DNA of 31,563 bases from an uncultured Mucilaginibacter sp. (GTDB lineage: Bacteria; Bacteroidota; Bacteroidia; Sphingobacteriales; Sphingobacteriaceae): contig NZ_CAMLHX010000050.1 in assembly GCF_946479965.1 (NCBI RefSeq), positions 1 through 31,563 of the forward strand, written 5' to 3'. The notes under the pieces are model-generated. The model did not search any database, had not been told where the DNA came from, and was given only the letters and a program-made list of their open reading frames with translations. The position numbers were made by a program, and so were the translations under genes. Below, in pieces: positions 8,146 to 16,951 of this stretch (positions within the stretch are counted from its first letter, which is position 1; every line of letters starts with the position of its first letter).

Positions 8146-9198
8146 ATGAAAAACATTCTTATCACCGGCGGAGCCGGATTTATTGGCTCACATGTTGTGC
8201 GCCGCTTTGTAACCAGATATCCTGATTATAGAATCATAAATCTTGATGCACTTACCTACGCAGGTAATCTTGAAAACTTAACTGATATTGAGAACGCGCC
8301 AAACTATTTGTTTGAAAAAGCCGATATAACTAATAAAGACAATTTAGCAGTTGTTTTTGATAAATATGAGATAACCGATGTTGTGCATTTGGCAGCTGAA
8401 TCACATGTAGACCGATCAATTGTGAGCCCGATGGATTTTGTTTATACTAACGTAATTGGAACTGTTAATTTGCTAGAGGTGGCCAAGGAGAAATGGAAGG
8501 ACGATTATAGTTCTCATTTGTTCTACCACATTTCAACGGACGAGGTTTACGGCGCACTGGGTGCTGAAGGGTTGTTTACTGAGGAGACAAAATACGATCC
8601 ACATTCGCCATACAGCGCAAGTAAAGCCGCGTCAGATCATTTTGTACGCGCTTATCATGACACCTATGGAATTGCCGTTAAGGTATCTAATTGTTCAAAT
8701 AATTATGGACCGTATCATTTTCCCGAAAAACTGATACCCCTAATGATAAATAACATTATAAACGGTAAGCCATTACCTGTTTATGGAGATGGAAATTATA
8801 CACGTGATTGGCTGTATGTAAAAGACCACGCCATTGCAATTGATCTGATTTTCCATGAAGGAAAAATTGGAGAAACCTATAATATTGGTGGTTTTAACGA
8901 GTGGAAGAATATTGATCTTGTAAATTTACTTTGCGATCAGATGGATCAGAAACTTTCTCGCCCGTTAGGTGCAAGCAGGCAACTCATTACTTATGTAAAG
9001 GATCGCCCTGGTCATGACAGGCGATATGCCATTGATGCTAGTAAAATTAATACTGAATTAGGGTGGGAGCCAACGGTAACCTTTGAACAAGGTTTATCGG
9101 AAACTATTGATTGGTTCCTTAGTAATACAAGGTGGTTAAGTAATGTAACAAGCGGTGCTTATGCAAGTTATTATGATCATCAATATGAAAATCGATAA
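8146..9198 (+). CDS. rfbB: dTDP-glucose 4,6-dehydratase
   Basis: Second step of dTDP-L-rhamnose synthesis: dehydrates dTDP-D-glucose to the 4-keto-6-deoxy sugar. It shows the NAD motif ITGGAGFIGSHVVRRF and AAESHVDRS. The catalytic triad Thr131-Asp132-Glu133 is in STDEVYG, with Tyr156-Lys160 in SPYSASKAASDH. NCSNNYGPYHFPEKLIPL and RDWLYVKDHA are further RmlB hallmarks. 350 aa is the usual size. It heads a compact rfbB-C-D-A set with gaps of 23, 19 and 12 bases. Confidence 0.97.
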   Translation: MKNILITGGAGFIGSHVVRRFVTRYPDYRIINLDALTYAGNLENLTDIENAPNYLFEKADITNKDNLAVVFDKYEITDVVHLAAESHVDRSIVSPMDFVYTNVIGTVNLLEVAKEKWKDDYSSHLFYHISTDEVYGALGAEGLFTEETKYDPHSPYSASKAASDHFVRAYHDTYGIAVKVSNCSNNYGPYHFPEKLIPLMINNIINGKPLPVYGDGNYTRDWLYVKDHAIAIDLIFHEGKIGETYNIGGFNEWKNIDLVNLLCDQMDQKLSRPLGASRQLITYVKDRPGHDRRYAIDASKINTELGWEPTVTFEQGLSETIDWFLSNTRWLSNVTSGAYASYYDHQYENR

Positions 9199-9221
9199 TT
9201 GGAATATTTAATTATAAATAA

Positions 9222-9776
9222 ATGACATTAACCAAAACGCCGCTAGAGGGTTGTATAATAATCACGCCGCGGATATTTAATGATGATCGAGGCTATTTCT
9301 TTGAATCGTATAATGCACAAAGTTTCAATAACGCGGTAGGTTATAACGTTAATTTTGTACAGGACAATCAATCGTTCTCAACAAAAGGAGTATGCAGAGG
9401 TTTGCACTTTCAAAAAGGCGAATATGCTCAATCAAAGTTAGTGAGGGTAACCAAAGGTGAGGTGTTGGACGTTGCAGTTGATTTAAGGAAAGAATCTCCA
9501 ACATATGCAAAACATTTTTCGGTTCTGTTATCTGAAGAGAACAACAAACAGTTTTTCATTCCCCGAGGTTTTGCACACGGCTTTGTCGTGTTAAGTGAGG
9601 TTGCTGTTTTTCAATACAAATGTGATAATTATTACAATAAAGCATCAGAAGGCGGCTTGCATTACGCCGACCGTGAGTTGAATATTGATTGGGGCTTTAG
9701 CAAAGATCAATTGTTGGTATCTGAAAAGGATAATCAGCTACCCTTTTTAGATGAGGCCGGTGATTTTGGCTTTTAA
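9222..9776 (+). CDS. rfbC: dTDP-4-dehydrorhamnose 3,5-epimerase
   Basis: Cupin enzyme that epimerises C3 and C5 of dTDP-4-keto-6-deoxyglucose. RGYFFESYN near the N-terminus and CRGLHFQKG with the catalytic base His62 are diagnostic. KGEVLDVAVDLRKESPTY and FIPRGFAHGFVVLS complete the jelly-roll active site. Length (184 aa) is normal. It sits between rfbB and rfbD, in the pathway set that supplies rhamnose to the polymer. Confidence 0.97.
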   Translation: MTLTKTPLEGCIIITPRIFNDDRGYFFESYNAQSFNNAVGYNVNFVQDNQSFSTKGVCRGLHFQKGEYAQSKLVRVTKGEVLDVAVDLRKESPTYAKHFSVLLSEENNKQFFIPRGFAHGFVVLSEVAVFQYKCDNYYNKASEGGLHYADRELNIDWGFSKDQLLVSEKDNQLPFLDEAGDFGF

Positions 9777-9795
9777 TTACCTATAAAAAACGTAT

Positions 9796-10659
9796 ATGCA
9801 GAATATAGTAGTATTTGGTGCTTCAGGTCAGTTAGGGAGCTGTTTAAAAAAAGTGGCTGCGGATGGAGATATAAAATCCATATTTTTCCCGCCGGAGTCT
9901 GAGGGAAATATTTTGGATGAAGGGTTGTTAGCCGAGGTGTTTAAGCAGTACCAACCTACACACGTTATTAATTGTGCCGCTTATACAGCTGTTGATAAAG
10001 CCGAAGACGATGTGGATATTGCACGTAAAATTAATAGAGACGGCGCTAGAAATTTGGCAAAGCAATGCAAAGCAAGCGGATCTATTTTAATACAAGTGTC
10101 CACAGATTTCGTATTTGAAGGAAATACACCTTATCCGCTTTTAGAAGATGATGTGGCGCAACCAATAAGTATTTACGGGCTTACAAAATTGGAGGGAGAG
10201 CAAGAGGTTATCGCTATTCTTCCGGAGCATTATATCATTCGTACAAGTTGGTTGTATTCGGAGTATGCAAATAATTTTGTAAAAACAATGCTTAAACTTG
10301 GAGCCGACCGGGATGAACTCAAAATAATTGCTGACCAAATAGGTTCACCAACGTACGCTATAGATCTGGCGGGAGCAATATTGCATATCATTTCATCAGG
10401 TAAAAAAGAATACGGTACTTATCATTACAGTAATGAAGGCGTAACCTCATGGTATGATTTTGCTAAAGGGATATTCGATATTTCAAATACTGATGTAAAG
10501 GTTTACCCTATTCGAACTTACGAATATCCAACACGGGCTGCGAGGCCTGCTTTTTCGGTAATGGACAAAGCCAAGATCAGGTCAACTTTTAATCTTAGTA
10601 TTCCGTATTGGCGGGATAGTCTGACAGTATGTATAAACTCTCTTAAATCTGCACAATAA
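9796..10659 (+). CDS. rfbD: dTDP-4-dehydrorhamnose reductase
   Basis: Last step of dTDP-L-rhamnose synthesis, reducing the 4-keto group with NAD(P)H. The N-terminus IVVFGASGQLGS is the dinucleotide-binding loop. CAAYTAVDKAEDD is the RmlD signature, STDFVFEG supplies the Thr/Asp region, and YGLTKLEGE holds the catalytic Tyr and Lys. TSWLYS and DQIGSPTYA are typical later motifs. 287 aa is normal. The next gene, rfbA, begins 12 bases after the stop. Confidence 0.97.
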   Translation: MQNIVVFGASGQLGSCLKKVAADGDIKSIFFPPESEGNILDEGLLAEVFKQYQPTHVINCAAYTAVDKAEDDVDIARKINRDGARNLAKQCKASGSILIQVSTDFVFEGNTPYPLLEDDVAQPISIYGLTKLEGEQEVIAILPEHYIIRTSWLYSEYANNFVKTMLKLGADRDELKIIADQIGSPTYAIDLAGAILHIISSGKKEYGTYHYSNEGVTSWYDFAKGIFDISNTDVKVYPIRTYEYPTRAARPAFSVMDKAKIRSTFNLSIPYWRDSLTVCINSLKSAQ

Positions 10660-10671
10660 CAACGTCTGTAT

Positions 10672-11532
10672 ATGAAAGGAATTATTTTGGCCGGCGGCTC
10701 CGGAACCCGCCTTTATCCAATTACAAAGGCAATTAGCAAGCAGTTAATGCCAATTTATGATAAGCCGATGATATATTACCCTTTATCGGTGTTAATGCTT
10801 GCAGGTATAAATGAAGTGCTGATTATTACCACACCTGAAGATCAGCCTGGATTTATAAGGCTGTTGGGCGATGGTAGCGAGCTCGGATGCCGTTTTGAAT
10901 TCGCTGTGCAAGAGGTGCCAAATGGATTGGCACAAGCATTTGTTATAGGAGAGAAATTTATAGGCGACGATAAAGTTGCGTTGGTTCTTGGTGATAATAT
11001 TTTTTACGGGTCAGGGTTTAGCGTACTTATACAAAGTTTTAATAATGTAGATGGTGCAGCTATTTTCGCCTACCCAGTTGCCGATCCGGAGCGCTATGGT
11101 GTAGTTGAGTTCGACAAAGATTTTAAAGCTGTGTCTATAGAAGAAAAGCCTATCGAGCCTAAATCGCATTATGCTGTTCCGGGACTTTACTTTTATGATA
11201 ATCGTGTTGTTGAAATAGCTAAAAATATTCCGCTTTCACCAAGGGGGGAATATGAAATTACCGATGTAAATAAAGTATATCTTACAAACGGTGATCTACA
11301 TGTTGGAGTAATTGACAGAGGAACAGCGTGGTTGGATACCGGTACCTTTGATTCATTAAGTGACTCAACTGAATTTGTACGTGTAATCGAGAAAAGACAA
11401 GGCACCAAAATAGGGTGCATTGAAGAAGTTGCTTATCGAATGGGCTTCATAAATTATGATGAGCTCCAGAGTTTGGGCCAGAAATATATAAAAAGCGGTT
11501 ATGGTAAATATATTCTGAATATTGAAAAGTAG
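10672..11532 (+). CDS. rfbA: Glucose-1-phosphate thymidylyltransferase
   Basis: First step of dTDP-rhamnose synthesis, forming dTDP-glucose from glucose-1-phosphate and d[19 protein letters not shown] is the pyrophosphorylase signature, [18 protein letters not shown] follows, and LGDNIFYG contains the metal-binding Asp. [19 protein letters not shown] is a further RmlA block. At 286 aa it is the RmlA short form. It is last in the rfbB-C-D-A set, and a strong hairpin terminator begins about 100 bases after its stop, marking the end of the transcription unit. Confidence 0.97.
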   Translation: MKGIILAGGSGTRLYPITKAISKQLMPIYDKPMIYYPLSVLMLAGINEVLIITTPEDQPGFIRLLGDGSELGCRFEFAVQEVPNGLAQAFVIGEKFIGDDKVALVLGDNIFYGSGFSVLIQSFNNVDGAAIFAYPVADPERYGVVEFDKDFKAVSIEEKPIEPKSHYAVPGLYFYDNRVVEIAKNIPLSPRGEYEITDVNKVYLTNGDLHVGVIDRGTAWLDTGTFDSLSDSTEFVRVIEKRQGTKIGCIEEVAYRMGFINYDELQSLGQKYIKSGYGKYILNIEK

Positions 11533-11636
11533 TACACCGCCAGCTTTAGGCATTTAGCTGACAATGTTTACTGAATAAGGACGTATTAAGTGTATTACGA
11601 ACGGCCGAGTGATGTTGATGCAATAACTTGTTTAAC

Positions 11637-11680
11637 AAAAAAGCAATTCGAGACATAGAACGAACGAATTGCTTTTTTTT
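11637..11680 (+). terminator. Rho-independent terminator after rfbA
   Basis: Left arm 11637-11650 (AAAAAAGCAATTCG) pairs perfectly with 11665-11678 (CGAATTGCTTTTTT) across a 14-base loop, and the T run continues to 11680. It ends the rfbBCDA transcript. The A/T ends make it potentially bidirectional, though no - strand gene lies downstream. Confidence 0.85.
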
Positions 11681-11693
11681 TATATTTTTGTAG

Positions 11694-11722
11694 AAATTGC
11701 AAGCGCGGTAGCCTTGCAATTT
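11694..11722. repeat. Perfect 10-bp inverted repeat upstream of Wzi gene
   Basis: AAATTGCAAG (11694-11703) and CTTGCAATTT (11713-11722) are exact reverse complements with a 9-base spacer. No T run follows, so it is not a standard terminator. It could be an operator, an RNA leader hairpin or a processing site about 110 bases upstream of the Wzi-like gene. Confidence 0.5.
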
Positions 11723-11834
11723 GAATAATTGTCTGGTTATATATCAGCTATTATTAATAAATCTCACTATAATCAACACATCAAGCCTGTATTTATGTTG
11801 ATAACTTATAACATCATCCACCTAACAGTTAATT

Positions 11835-13517
11835 ATGAGTAATATCAAACCCCTAATTATCGTTACGTTTTTAGCAATATTTTCAAATGGTAAGCTACTT
11901 GCGCAATCACTTAATGTTGGTGCCATTACTGAAGACTATTACAGGCGTGCACAATTGTTTGGAGAAGCAGATACCAATGTCTCTTTTACGGTAAGGCCAA
12001 TTTTTCCCAAATTAAGCACAACAAAACCTTTAGATCCATTTTATCCTGATCTTAAAGAGAAAAGAGAAGAAAGGAGTGGCGGGAAATGGCAAGATGGGAA
12101 ACTAATAATTGAGGCACTGCCGGTTACCATACAAACCCAGTTTAACAGCCACCATCCTTATGGATGGAATGATGGACCCATGATACCGGCTAAAGGGTTT
12201 CAGACACTAATCAGTGCAGGGGTTTACGGTCAACTTGGTCCGGTAACATTCCAATTAAAACCGGAATTAGTGGCAGCGGAAAACAAAGAATTTGAAACTT
12301 TCAATAACAACCAATACGACGTTATTTTTGCGCGTTACTATGATATTTATAATAACATAGACTTACCGGTGAGATTTGGCGATAAGGGGTTTAACCGGGT
12401 GCATTGGGGTCAAAGCAGTATCAGGTTAAATTATAAGGCAATTTCTTTTGGGCTATCTACTGAAAGCTTATGGTGGGGTCCAGGCATAAGAAACTCCCTG
12501 CTAATGAGTAATAACGCTCCAGGCTTCCCGCATTTAACGCTAAATACATTGCGCCCTGTAAATACCCCTATTGGCTCGTTTGAAGGGCAACTTATTAGCG
12601 GAAGGTTGAGTAACTCTAACTTTTCGCCGTTGACACCCGATAAAAATTACTTTGGGTCAAATTTGTACGTTCCTAAACCAGATGACTCGAGGTACATAAC
12701 GGGAATTGTAATAACATGGCAGCCTAAATGGGTGCCAGGATTGTTTTTAGGAATGAACCAAGTGCAGCAAGTATATAGTAAAAACATAATCGGTCTTCGC
12801 GACTATTTACCGTTGTTTTTACCATTCGATCTGACGTCGGCCCCCGATAATGCGATCAACAGGAAAGATCAGATAGCATCTGGTTTTATGCGTTGGCTTT
12901 GGACACGCGAACATGCTGAGATTTATTTCGAATTTGGGCATTTTAATAACACCAAAGATTTAACACAGTCTTTTTTATCTCCCAACACCTCACGCGCCTA
13001 TACTTTCGGACTTCGTAAATTGTTGCCTTTTGGTAAATCCACAGATGAAAACCTTTTGATAGGACTTGAAGTAACCCAGATGCAAGAGAACTCCATTGAC
13101 AAGATAAAAGCTGGATACGCATGGTATGTTAGTAAAGGAATTAGGCAAGGATATACAAATCAGGGAGAAGTTATGGGCGCGGGCATTGGTCCCGGTGCAA
13201 ACATACAGTCTTTAAATGTTAGCTGGCTTAAGGGTTTAAAACGAATTGGTTTGCAATTGGAAAGGTATGTTCACAACAACGACTTTTATTATTATGCCTT
13301 TTATGATAGCCAAGACTATGGCAGGCATTGGGTTGACCTAAGTATAGCATTTAGCGGAGAATGGAACTACAAAAACTTTGTTTTCAGTGGAAAGCTCCAA
13401 GGTATCAAATCGTTGAATTACCAGTGGTATACAAAACAAGCTAATGATATATTCTTCAAAAATGGCAGAGATGTATATAACATTCAGTTGCAATTAGGTA
13501 CTACGTATAGATTTTAG
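11835..13517 (+). CDS. Wzi-family capsule-assembly outer-membrane protein, copy 1
   Basis: Predicted outer-membrane beta-barrel of the capsule_assembly_Wzi family, which in Gram-negatives helps attach capsule to the cell surface. It has a signal peptide with likely cleavage LLA|QS at residues 23/24. HHPYGWNDGPMIPAKGFQT, LWWGPGIRNSLL and NNAPGFPH are conserved blocks, and the protein ends in TYRF, a terminal-Phe barrel signal for the BAM machinery. 560 aa is somewhat longer than enteric Wzi. The next gene, 10 bases downstream, is a clear paralogue with the same blocks. Role at the membrane is inferred from the family; ligand unknown. Confidence 0.88.
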   Translation: MSNIKPLIIVTFLAIFSNGKLLAQSLNVGAITEDYYRRAQLFGEADTNVSFTVRPIFPKLSTTKPLDPFYPDLKEKREERSGGKWQDGKLIIEALPVTIQTQFNSHHPYGWNDGPMIPAKGFQTLISAGVYGQLGPVTFQLKPELVAAENKEFETFNNNQYDVIFARYYDIYNNIDLPVRFGDKGFNRVHWGQSSIRLNYKAISFGLSTESLWWGPGIRNSLLMSNNAPGFPHLTLNTLRPVNTPIGSFEGQLISGRLSNSNFSPLTPDKNYFGSNLYVPKPDDSRYITGIVITWQPKWVPGLFLGMNQVQQVYSKNIIGLRDYLPLFLPFDLTSAPDNAINRKDQIASGFMRWLWTREHAEIYFEFGHFNNTKDLTQSFLSPNTSRAYTFGLRKLLPFGKSTDENLLIGLEVTQMQENSIDKIKAGYAWYVSKGIRQGYTNQGEVMGAGIGPGANIQSLNVSWLKGLKRIGLQLERYVHNNDFYYYAFYDSQDYGRHWVDLSIAFSGEWNYKNFVFSGKLQGIKSLNYQWYTKQANDIFFKNGRDVYNIQLQLGTTYRF

Positions 13518-13527
13518 TAAACGATAT

Positions 13528-15225
13528 ATGAAGAAGGCTTTTTTATTATCCGCTATAGGTGCTTTTTCTTTTTTATCAACCCAACTTTGTGCGCAAACTG
13601 TACCTGTTGGTATGCCCGCGGTAGAAGACTACTATAGGCGTATGCAGTTAATTGGTAAAGTTGACAGTAACCTTTCATTTTCCGTGCGACCAAGTTTTAT
13701 GCAAGCTCTTGGTGCTGATGATATTTTTGATCCGGAGGGTAGTTTAAAGGCGGATGGACGGAATAAGCAAGCATCCTTTACATTTTCGCAGGGTAAGGGG
13801 CTTTTCAGGATATTACCTTTAACCTGGCAGCAGCAATTTAATGCACATCATCCATATGGATGGAATGATGGCGTTATGATACCTGCCAAGGGCTATCAAA
13901 CCAGTATTAGCGGTGGTGTTTATTTTAAATATGGCCCACTTTCTATTCAGTTAAGACCCGATTTTGTTTATGCAACCAATCCGAAGTTTGATGGTTTTGC
14001 GTCCGGACATTCAGAAAAGGAATTAGCCGATTATTATCTTTTACATTCAATAATTGATTGGCCGGAACGTTTTGGAGATAAAGCTTACAAAAAAACGTCA
14101 CTGGGAGCAAGCAGCGTCAGATTGACATTTAACCCTATATCTATCGGCATATCTAATGAGAATTTGTGGTGGGGTCCAGGTATTTTTAACGCTTTGGTAT
14201 TAACTAATAACGCGCCGGGTTTTAAGCACGTTTCAATAAACACTGTAAAACCCATTAAAACGAGCATAGGTTTATTCGAAGGTGAGGTTGTGGGCGGCCT
14301 GCTTGAAAATTCCGGATTTACAGCTCTAAATATTCCACCCAAGCCAAGTTGGGTCGTACATAAAAAGCCATATAGAAATGAACGCAGATACTTCTCCGGG
14401 TACAACATAAATTATCACCCTAAGTGGGTTCCCGGTCTGACTTTGGGAATGACCCGAACTTTTAGTTCCTATTATAACGATAATAAGTCGATAGGCGACT
14501 TCATTCCCTTTTTTGTTCCGTTTCAAAAAAAGGACGCAAATAATGGACAGGGAGATGCGTTCCCCAGAGATCAGATAACTTCGTTATATGCGAGATGGTT
14601 ATTTACAAAAGCCCATGCCGAAATATATTTTGAATATGGGTGGGAAGATAATCTGTATAATATTAGGGATTTACTAGGTTCGCCAGACCATTCTAGGGCT
14701 TACATTTTCGGCCTCAGAAAACTATTCCCGATTAACGGGTTGGCAAATGAGGGAATAATGTTTACCGGCGAGATCACTCAAACTTCTTTACAGCGTGCCG
14801 AGGAAAGAATACGCGAGGTGGGATTTTGGTATTATAATTATGACGTGCAGCAAGGTCACACTCACCTGGGTCAGGTTTTGGGGGCTGGAACCGGGCCAAG
14901 CGGTAATATACAATCTATAAATATAAGTTGGGTAAAGGGATTAAAACGGTTGGGGATAGGGCTTGACCGGTATGAGCACGATATTGACTACTCCCAAACT
15001 TATTTTTTAGACATAAATGGCAATAGCCGTAACTGGGTAGATTTAGCCTTTTCGTTACAAGGAGAATGGAACTATAAGAACTTGATTTTTAATGCTAAAC
15101 TGCAAAATATAAAATCATACAACTATCAGTGGATTTTAAAGAACTATGCGCCGGATAATTATTATATACCTAATAACAACGTCTACAATTTCCATGGTGA
15201 GCTGGGCTTAACATATCGGTTTTAG
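13528..15225 (+). CDS. Wzi-family capsule-assembly outer-membrane protein, copy 2
   Basis: Paralogue of the preceding gene. Signal peptide with probable cleavage LCA|QT at residues 22/23; the Cys is not in a proper lipobox, so a secreted barrel is favoured over a lipoprotein. HHPYGWNDGVMIPAKGYQT, NLWWGPGIFNALVL and NNAPGFKH align directly with copy 1, as do GAGTGPSGNIQSINISWVKG and the C-terminal TYRF. It differs by an N-terminal insertion (about residues 70-95) and in several loop segments. The two copies are clearly diverged, so this is an old tandem duplication, possibly with divided roles or heteromeric assembly (inference). Confidence 0.88.
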   Translation: MKKAFLLSAIGAFSFLSTQLCAQTVPVGMPAVEDYYRRMQLIGKVDSNLSFSVRPSFMQALGADDIFDPEGSLKADGRNKQASFTFSQGKGLFRILPLTWQQQFNAHHPYGWNDGVMIPAKGYQTSISGGVYFKYGPLSIQLRPDFVYATNPKFDGFASGHSEKELADYYLLHSIIDWPERFGDKAYKKTSLGASSVRLTFNPISIGISNENLWWGPGIFNALVLTNNAPGFKHVSINTVKPIKTSIGLFEGEVVGGLLENSGFTALNIPPKPSWVVHKKPYRNERRYFSGYNINYHPKWVPGLTLGMTRTFSSYYNDNKSIGDFIPFFVPFQKKDANNGQGDAFPRDQITSLYARWLFTKAHAEIYFEYGWEDNLYNIRDLLGSPDHSRAYIFGLRKLFPINGLANEGIMFTGEITQTSLQRAEERIREVGFWYYNYDVQQGHTHLGQVLGAGTGPSGNIQSINISWVKGLKRLGIGLDRYEHDIDYSQTYFLDINGNSRNWVDLAFSLQGEWNYKNLIFNAKLQNIKSYNYQWILKNYAPDNYYIPNNNVYNFHGELGLTYRF

Positions 15226-15276
15226 CATCGATTTTATACTACTTTTAGGTTCCTGCGAAACTATTTAAAAAAAGAA

Positions 15277-15284
15277 TATATTTG
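15277..15284 (+). promoter_or_regulatory. -7 box TATATTTG upstream of cysC
   Basis: An exact TAnnTTTG match lying 94 bases upstream of the cysC ATG and 52 bases after the second Wzi stop. No convincing -33 TTG is seen at 19-21 bases, so the promoter is only half matched. It would start the cysC-cysD-cysN transcript. Confidence 0.4.
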
Positions 15285-15322
15285 CAGCCTATCTGATTTT
15301 TTTAAAAACCCTGATAAAATAT

Positions 15323-15337
15323 TTGATTTGCAATCAA
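15323..15337. promoter_or_regulatory. Short palindrome in cysC leader (possible operator)
   Basis: TTGATT-TGC-AATCAA is a perfect 6-bp inverted repeat about 40 bases after the -7 box and 41 bases before the cysC ATG. The position would suit a regulator-binding site or small RNA hairpin. No second copy was noticed upstream of the Rrf2 gene. Confidence 0.25.
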
Positions 15338-15377
15338 GTAGAAAGGTAAAGCCGATGTGTATTTTATCAACGTTTGC

Positions 15378-15977
15378 ATGAAAGAAAAGATTCATCTTGT
15401 AAATCAAGCGTATCATATAAGCAAAAATGATCGGGAGAAGATGAATGGACACAAGGCGTTGTGCGTGTGGTTTACCGGCTTATCCGGGTCTGGCAAAAGT
15501 ACACTGGCAAATGCACTTGAACGCGAACTTTATGCAAGGGGAATAAGGACGTTCAGTTTGGATGGTGACAATATCAGGAAGGGCTTAAGTAGCGATCTGG
15601 GTTTCTCGGAGTCTGATAGAATAGAAAATTTAAGGCGAATAGGCGAAGTGGCCAAGCTAATGTGTGACGCAGGGCTTGTTGTGACAGCTGCCTTTGTGTC
15701 GCCGTTTATGAAAGACAGGCAATTGATAAGAAACCTGTTAGAAAGTAATTTTTTTGAAATATTTGTGAATACACCATTAGAGATATGTGAGCAACGGGAT
15801 GTTAAGGGCCTGTATCAAAAAGCGCGTAGTGGTGAAATAACCAATTTTACCGGAGTGAACTCTCCATTTGAAATTCCTAAAAGCCCCGACTTAGAAATTA
15901 ACACGCATGATCAACCGTTAAATCAGTTGGTTCATACCATTTTGGAGGCTATTTTACCAAAATTATCATTAAGCTAA
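15378..15977 (+). CDS. cysC: Adenylylsulfate (APS) kinase
   Basis: Phosphorylates APS to PAPS, the universal sulfate donor, in the cytoplasm. The Walker A motif GLSGSGKST spans residues 34-42, followed by DGDNIRKGLSSDLGFSESDR, the APS-binding segment, and AAFVSPF with the conserved Ser. I prefer ATG 15378 (199 aa) to a GTG at 15357 because family alignments begin near HISKNDRE. cysD follows after 2 bases. The kinase is a separate protein rather than fused to CysN. PAPS is needed for sulfation or for PAPS-type reduction; no cysH or sulfotransferase is visible here. Confidence 0.95.
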   Translation: MKEKIHLVNQAYHISKNDREKMNGHKALCVWFTGLSGSGKSTLANALERELYARGIRTFSLDGDNIRKGLSSDLGFSESDRIENLRRIGEVAKLMCDAGLVVTAAFVSPFMKDRQLIRNLLESNFFEIFVNTPLEICEQRDVKGLYQKARSGEITNFTGVNSPFEIPKSPDLEINTHDQPLNQLVHTILEAILPKLSLS

Positions 15978-15979
15978 AA

Positions 15980-16885
15980 ATGCAGAAATATTATCTTAAC
16001 CATCTTCAGGAGTTAGAGGCAGAAGCTATTTATGTAATCAGAGAGGTTGTGGCGCAGTTTGATAGGCCAGCCATTTTATTCTCGGGAGGTAAAGATTCAA
16101 TAGTTGTTACTCATTTGGCCCGAAAGGCCTTTTGGCCGGCACGGGTACCTATGCCATTAATCCACATTGATACCGGTCATAATTTTCCTGAAACAATGGT
16201 TTTCAGAGATAAGCTAGTTGAAGATATCGGTGTGCAATTAATTGTTGGCTCCGTTCAGGAAGCTATTAATAATGGCAGGGCTGTTGAGGAAACCGGATTA
16301 AATGCCAGTAGAAACGAACTTCAGATTGTTACGCTGCTTGATGCTATTGAACGAAATAAAATCGATGCCGCAATTGGAGGCGCCCGCCGTGATGAAGAGA
16401 AAGCTCGTGCAAAGGAACGTTTTTTCTCTCACCGTGACGATTTTGGTCAGTGGGATCCAAAGAACCAACGCCCGGAATTGTGGAACATATTTAATGGACA
16501 CAAACGGATGGGCGAGCATTTCAGGGTGTTCCCGATAAGTAACTGGACAGAGATGGATGTATGGAATTACATTCTTCATGAAAATATAGCCATCCCGTCT
16601 CTTTATTTTGCACACAAACGCGACGTTATTTATAGGGACGACGCCTGGTTGCCTGTATCGGAATTTACAACATTGCGCGAAGGCGAGAAGGTGGAAAATA
16701 AACTAATGCGTTTTCGTACCCTTGGCGATATCACCATTACCGGTGGTATAGAATCAGAAGCCGATACGTTGGAGAAAATTGTAATGGAAGTTGCGGGCAC
16801 ACGAAGTACAGAACGCGGAAACCGAAGCGATGATAAGCGCTCTGATACCTCAATGGAAGACAGAAAGCGCCAAGGATATTTTTAA
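15980..16885 (+). CDS. cysD: Sulfate adenylyltransferase subunit 2
   Basis: Catalytic subunit of heterodimeric ATP sulfurylase, which makes APS from sulfate and ATP. The PP-loop SGGKDS is at residues 35-40 after AILF. HIDTGHNFPETMVFRD and GGARRDEEKARAKERFFS are CysD signatures, and the C-terminus RSDTSMEDRKRQGYF is the standard family ending. Length (301 aa) is normal. It starts 2 bases after cysC and needs the GTPase CysN encoded next (67-base gap). Confidence 0.97.
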   Translation: MQKYYLNHLQELEAEAIYVIREVVAQFDRPAILFSGGKDSIVVTHLARKAFWPARVPMPLIHIDTGHNFPETMVFRDKLVEDIGVQLIVGSVQEAINNGRAVEETGLNASRNELQIVTLLDAIERNKIDAAIGGARRDEEKARAKERFFSHRDDFGQWDPKNQRPELWNIFNGHKRMGEHFRVFPISNWTEMDVWNYILHENIAIPSLYFAHKRDVIYRDDAWLPVSEFTTLREGEKVENKLMRFRTLGDITITGGIESEADTLEKIVMEVAGTRSTERGNRSDDKRSDTSMEDRKRQGYF

Positions 16886-16951
16886 TAAATTATCATTAAA
16901 ATTAATGCAATACGCGGATAAGTAATGCTTACCGTGTACAATATATAATAT

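Larger units (their letters stand above)
11533..11834. other. Intergenic region between rfbA and first Wzi gene
   Basis: About 300 bases without a credible gene. It holds a rho-independent terminator (11637-11680) and then a second, perfect inverted repeat (11694-11722). TATTTTTG at 11683-11690 resembles a -7 box but overlaps the terminator tail and lacks a -33 partner. The rest, including 11723-11834 directly upstream of the Wzi-like gene, shows nothing else I can name. Confidence 0.6.

Noticed and set aside
14085..14526. - strand open frames inside the second Wzi gene
   Set aside because: Shadows of a conserved coding sequence, without features of their own.
15357..15377. GTG start for cysC
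   Set aside because: The ATG at 15378 fits the usual APS kinase N-terminus; the 7 extra residues have no support.
16302..16615. Overlapping frames on both strands inside cysD
   Set aside because: cysD is complete and conserved across this stretch.
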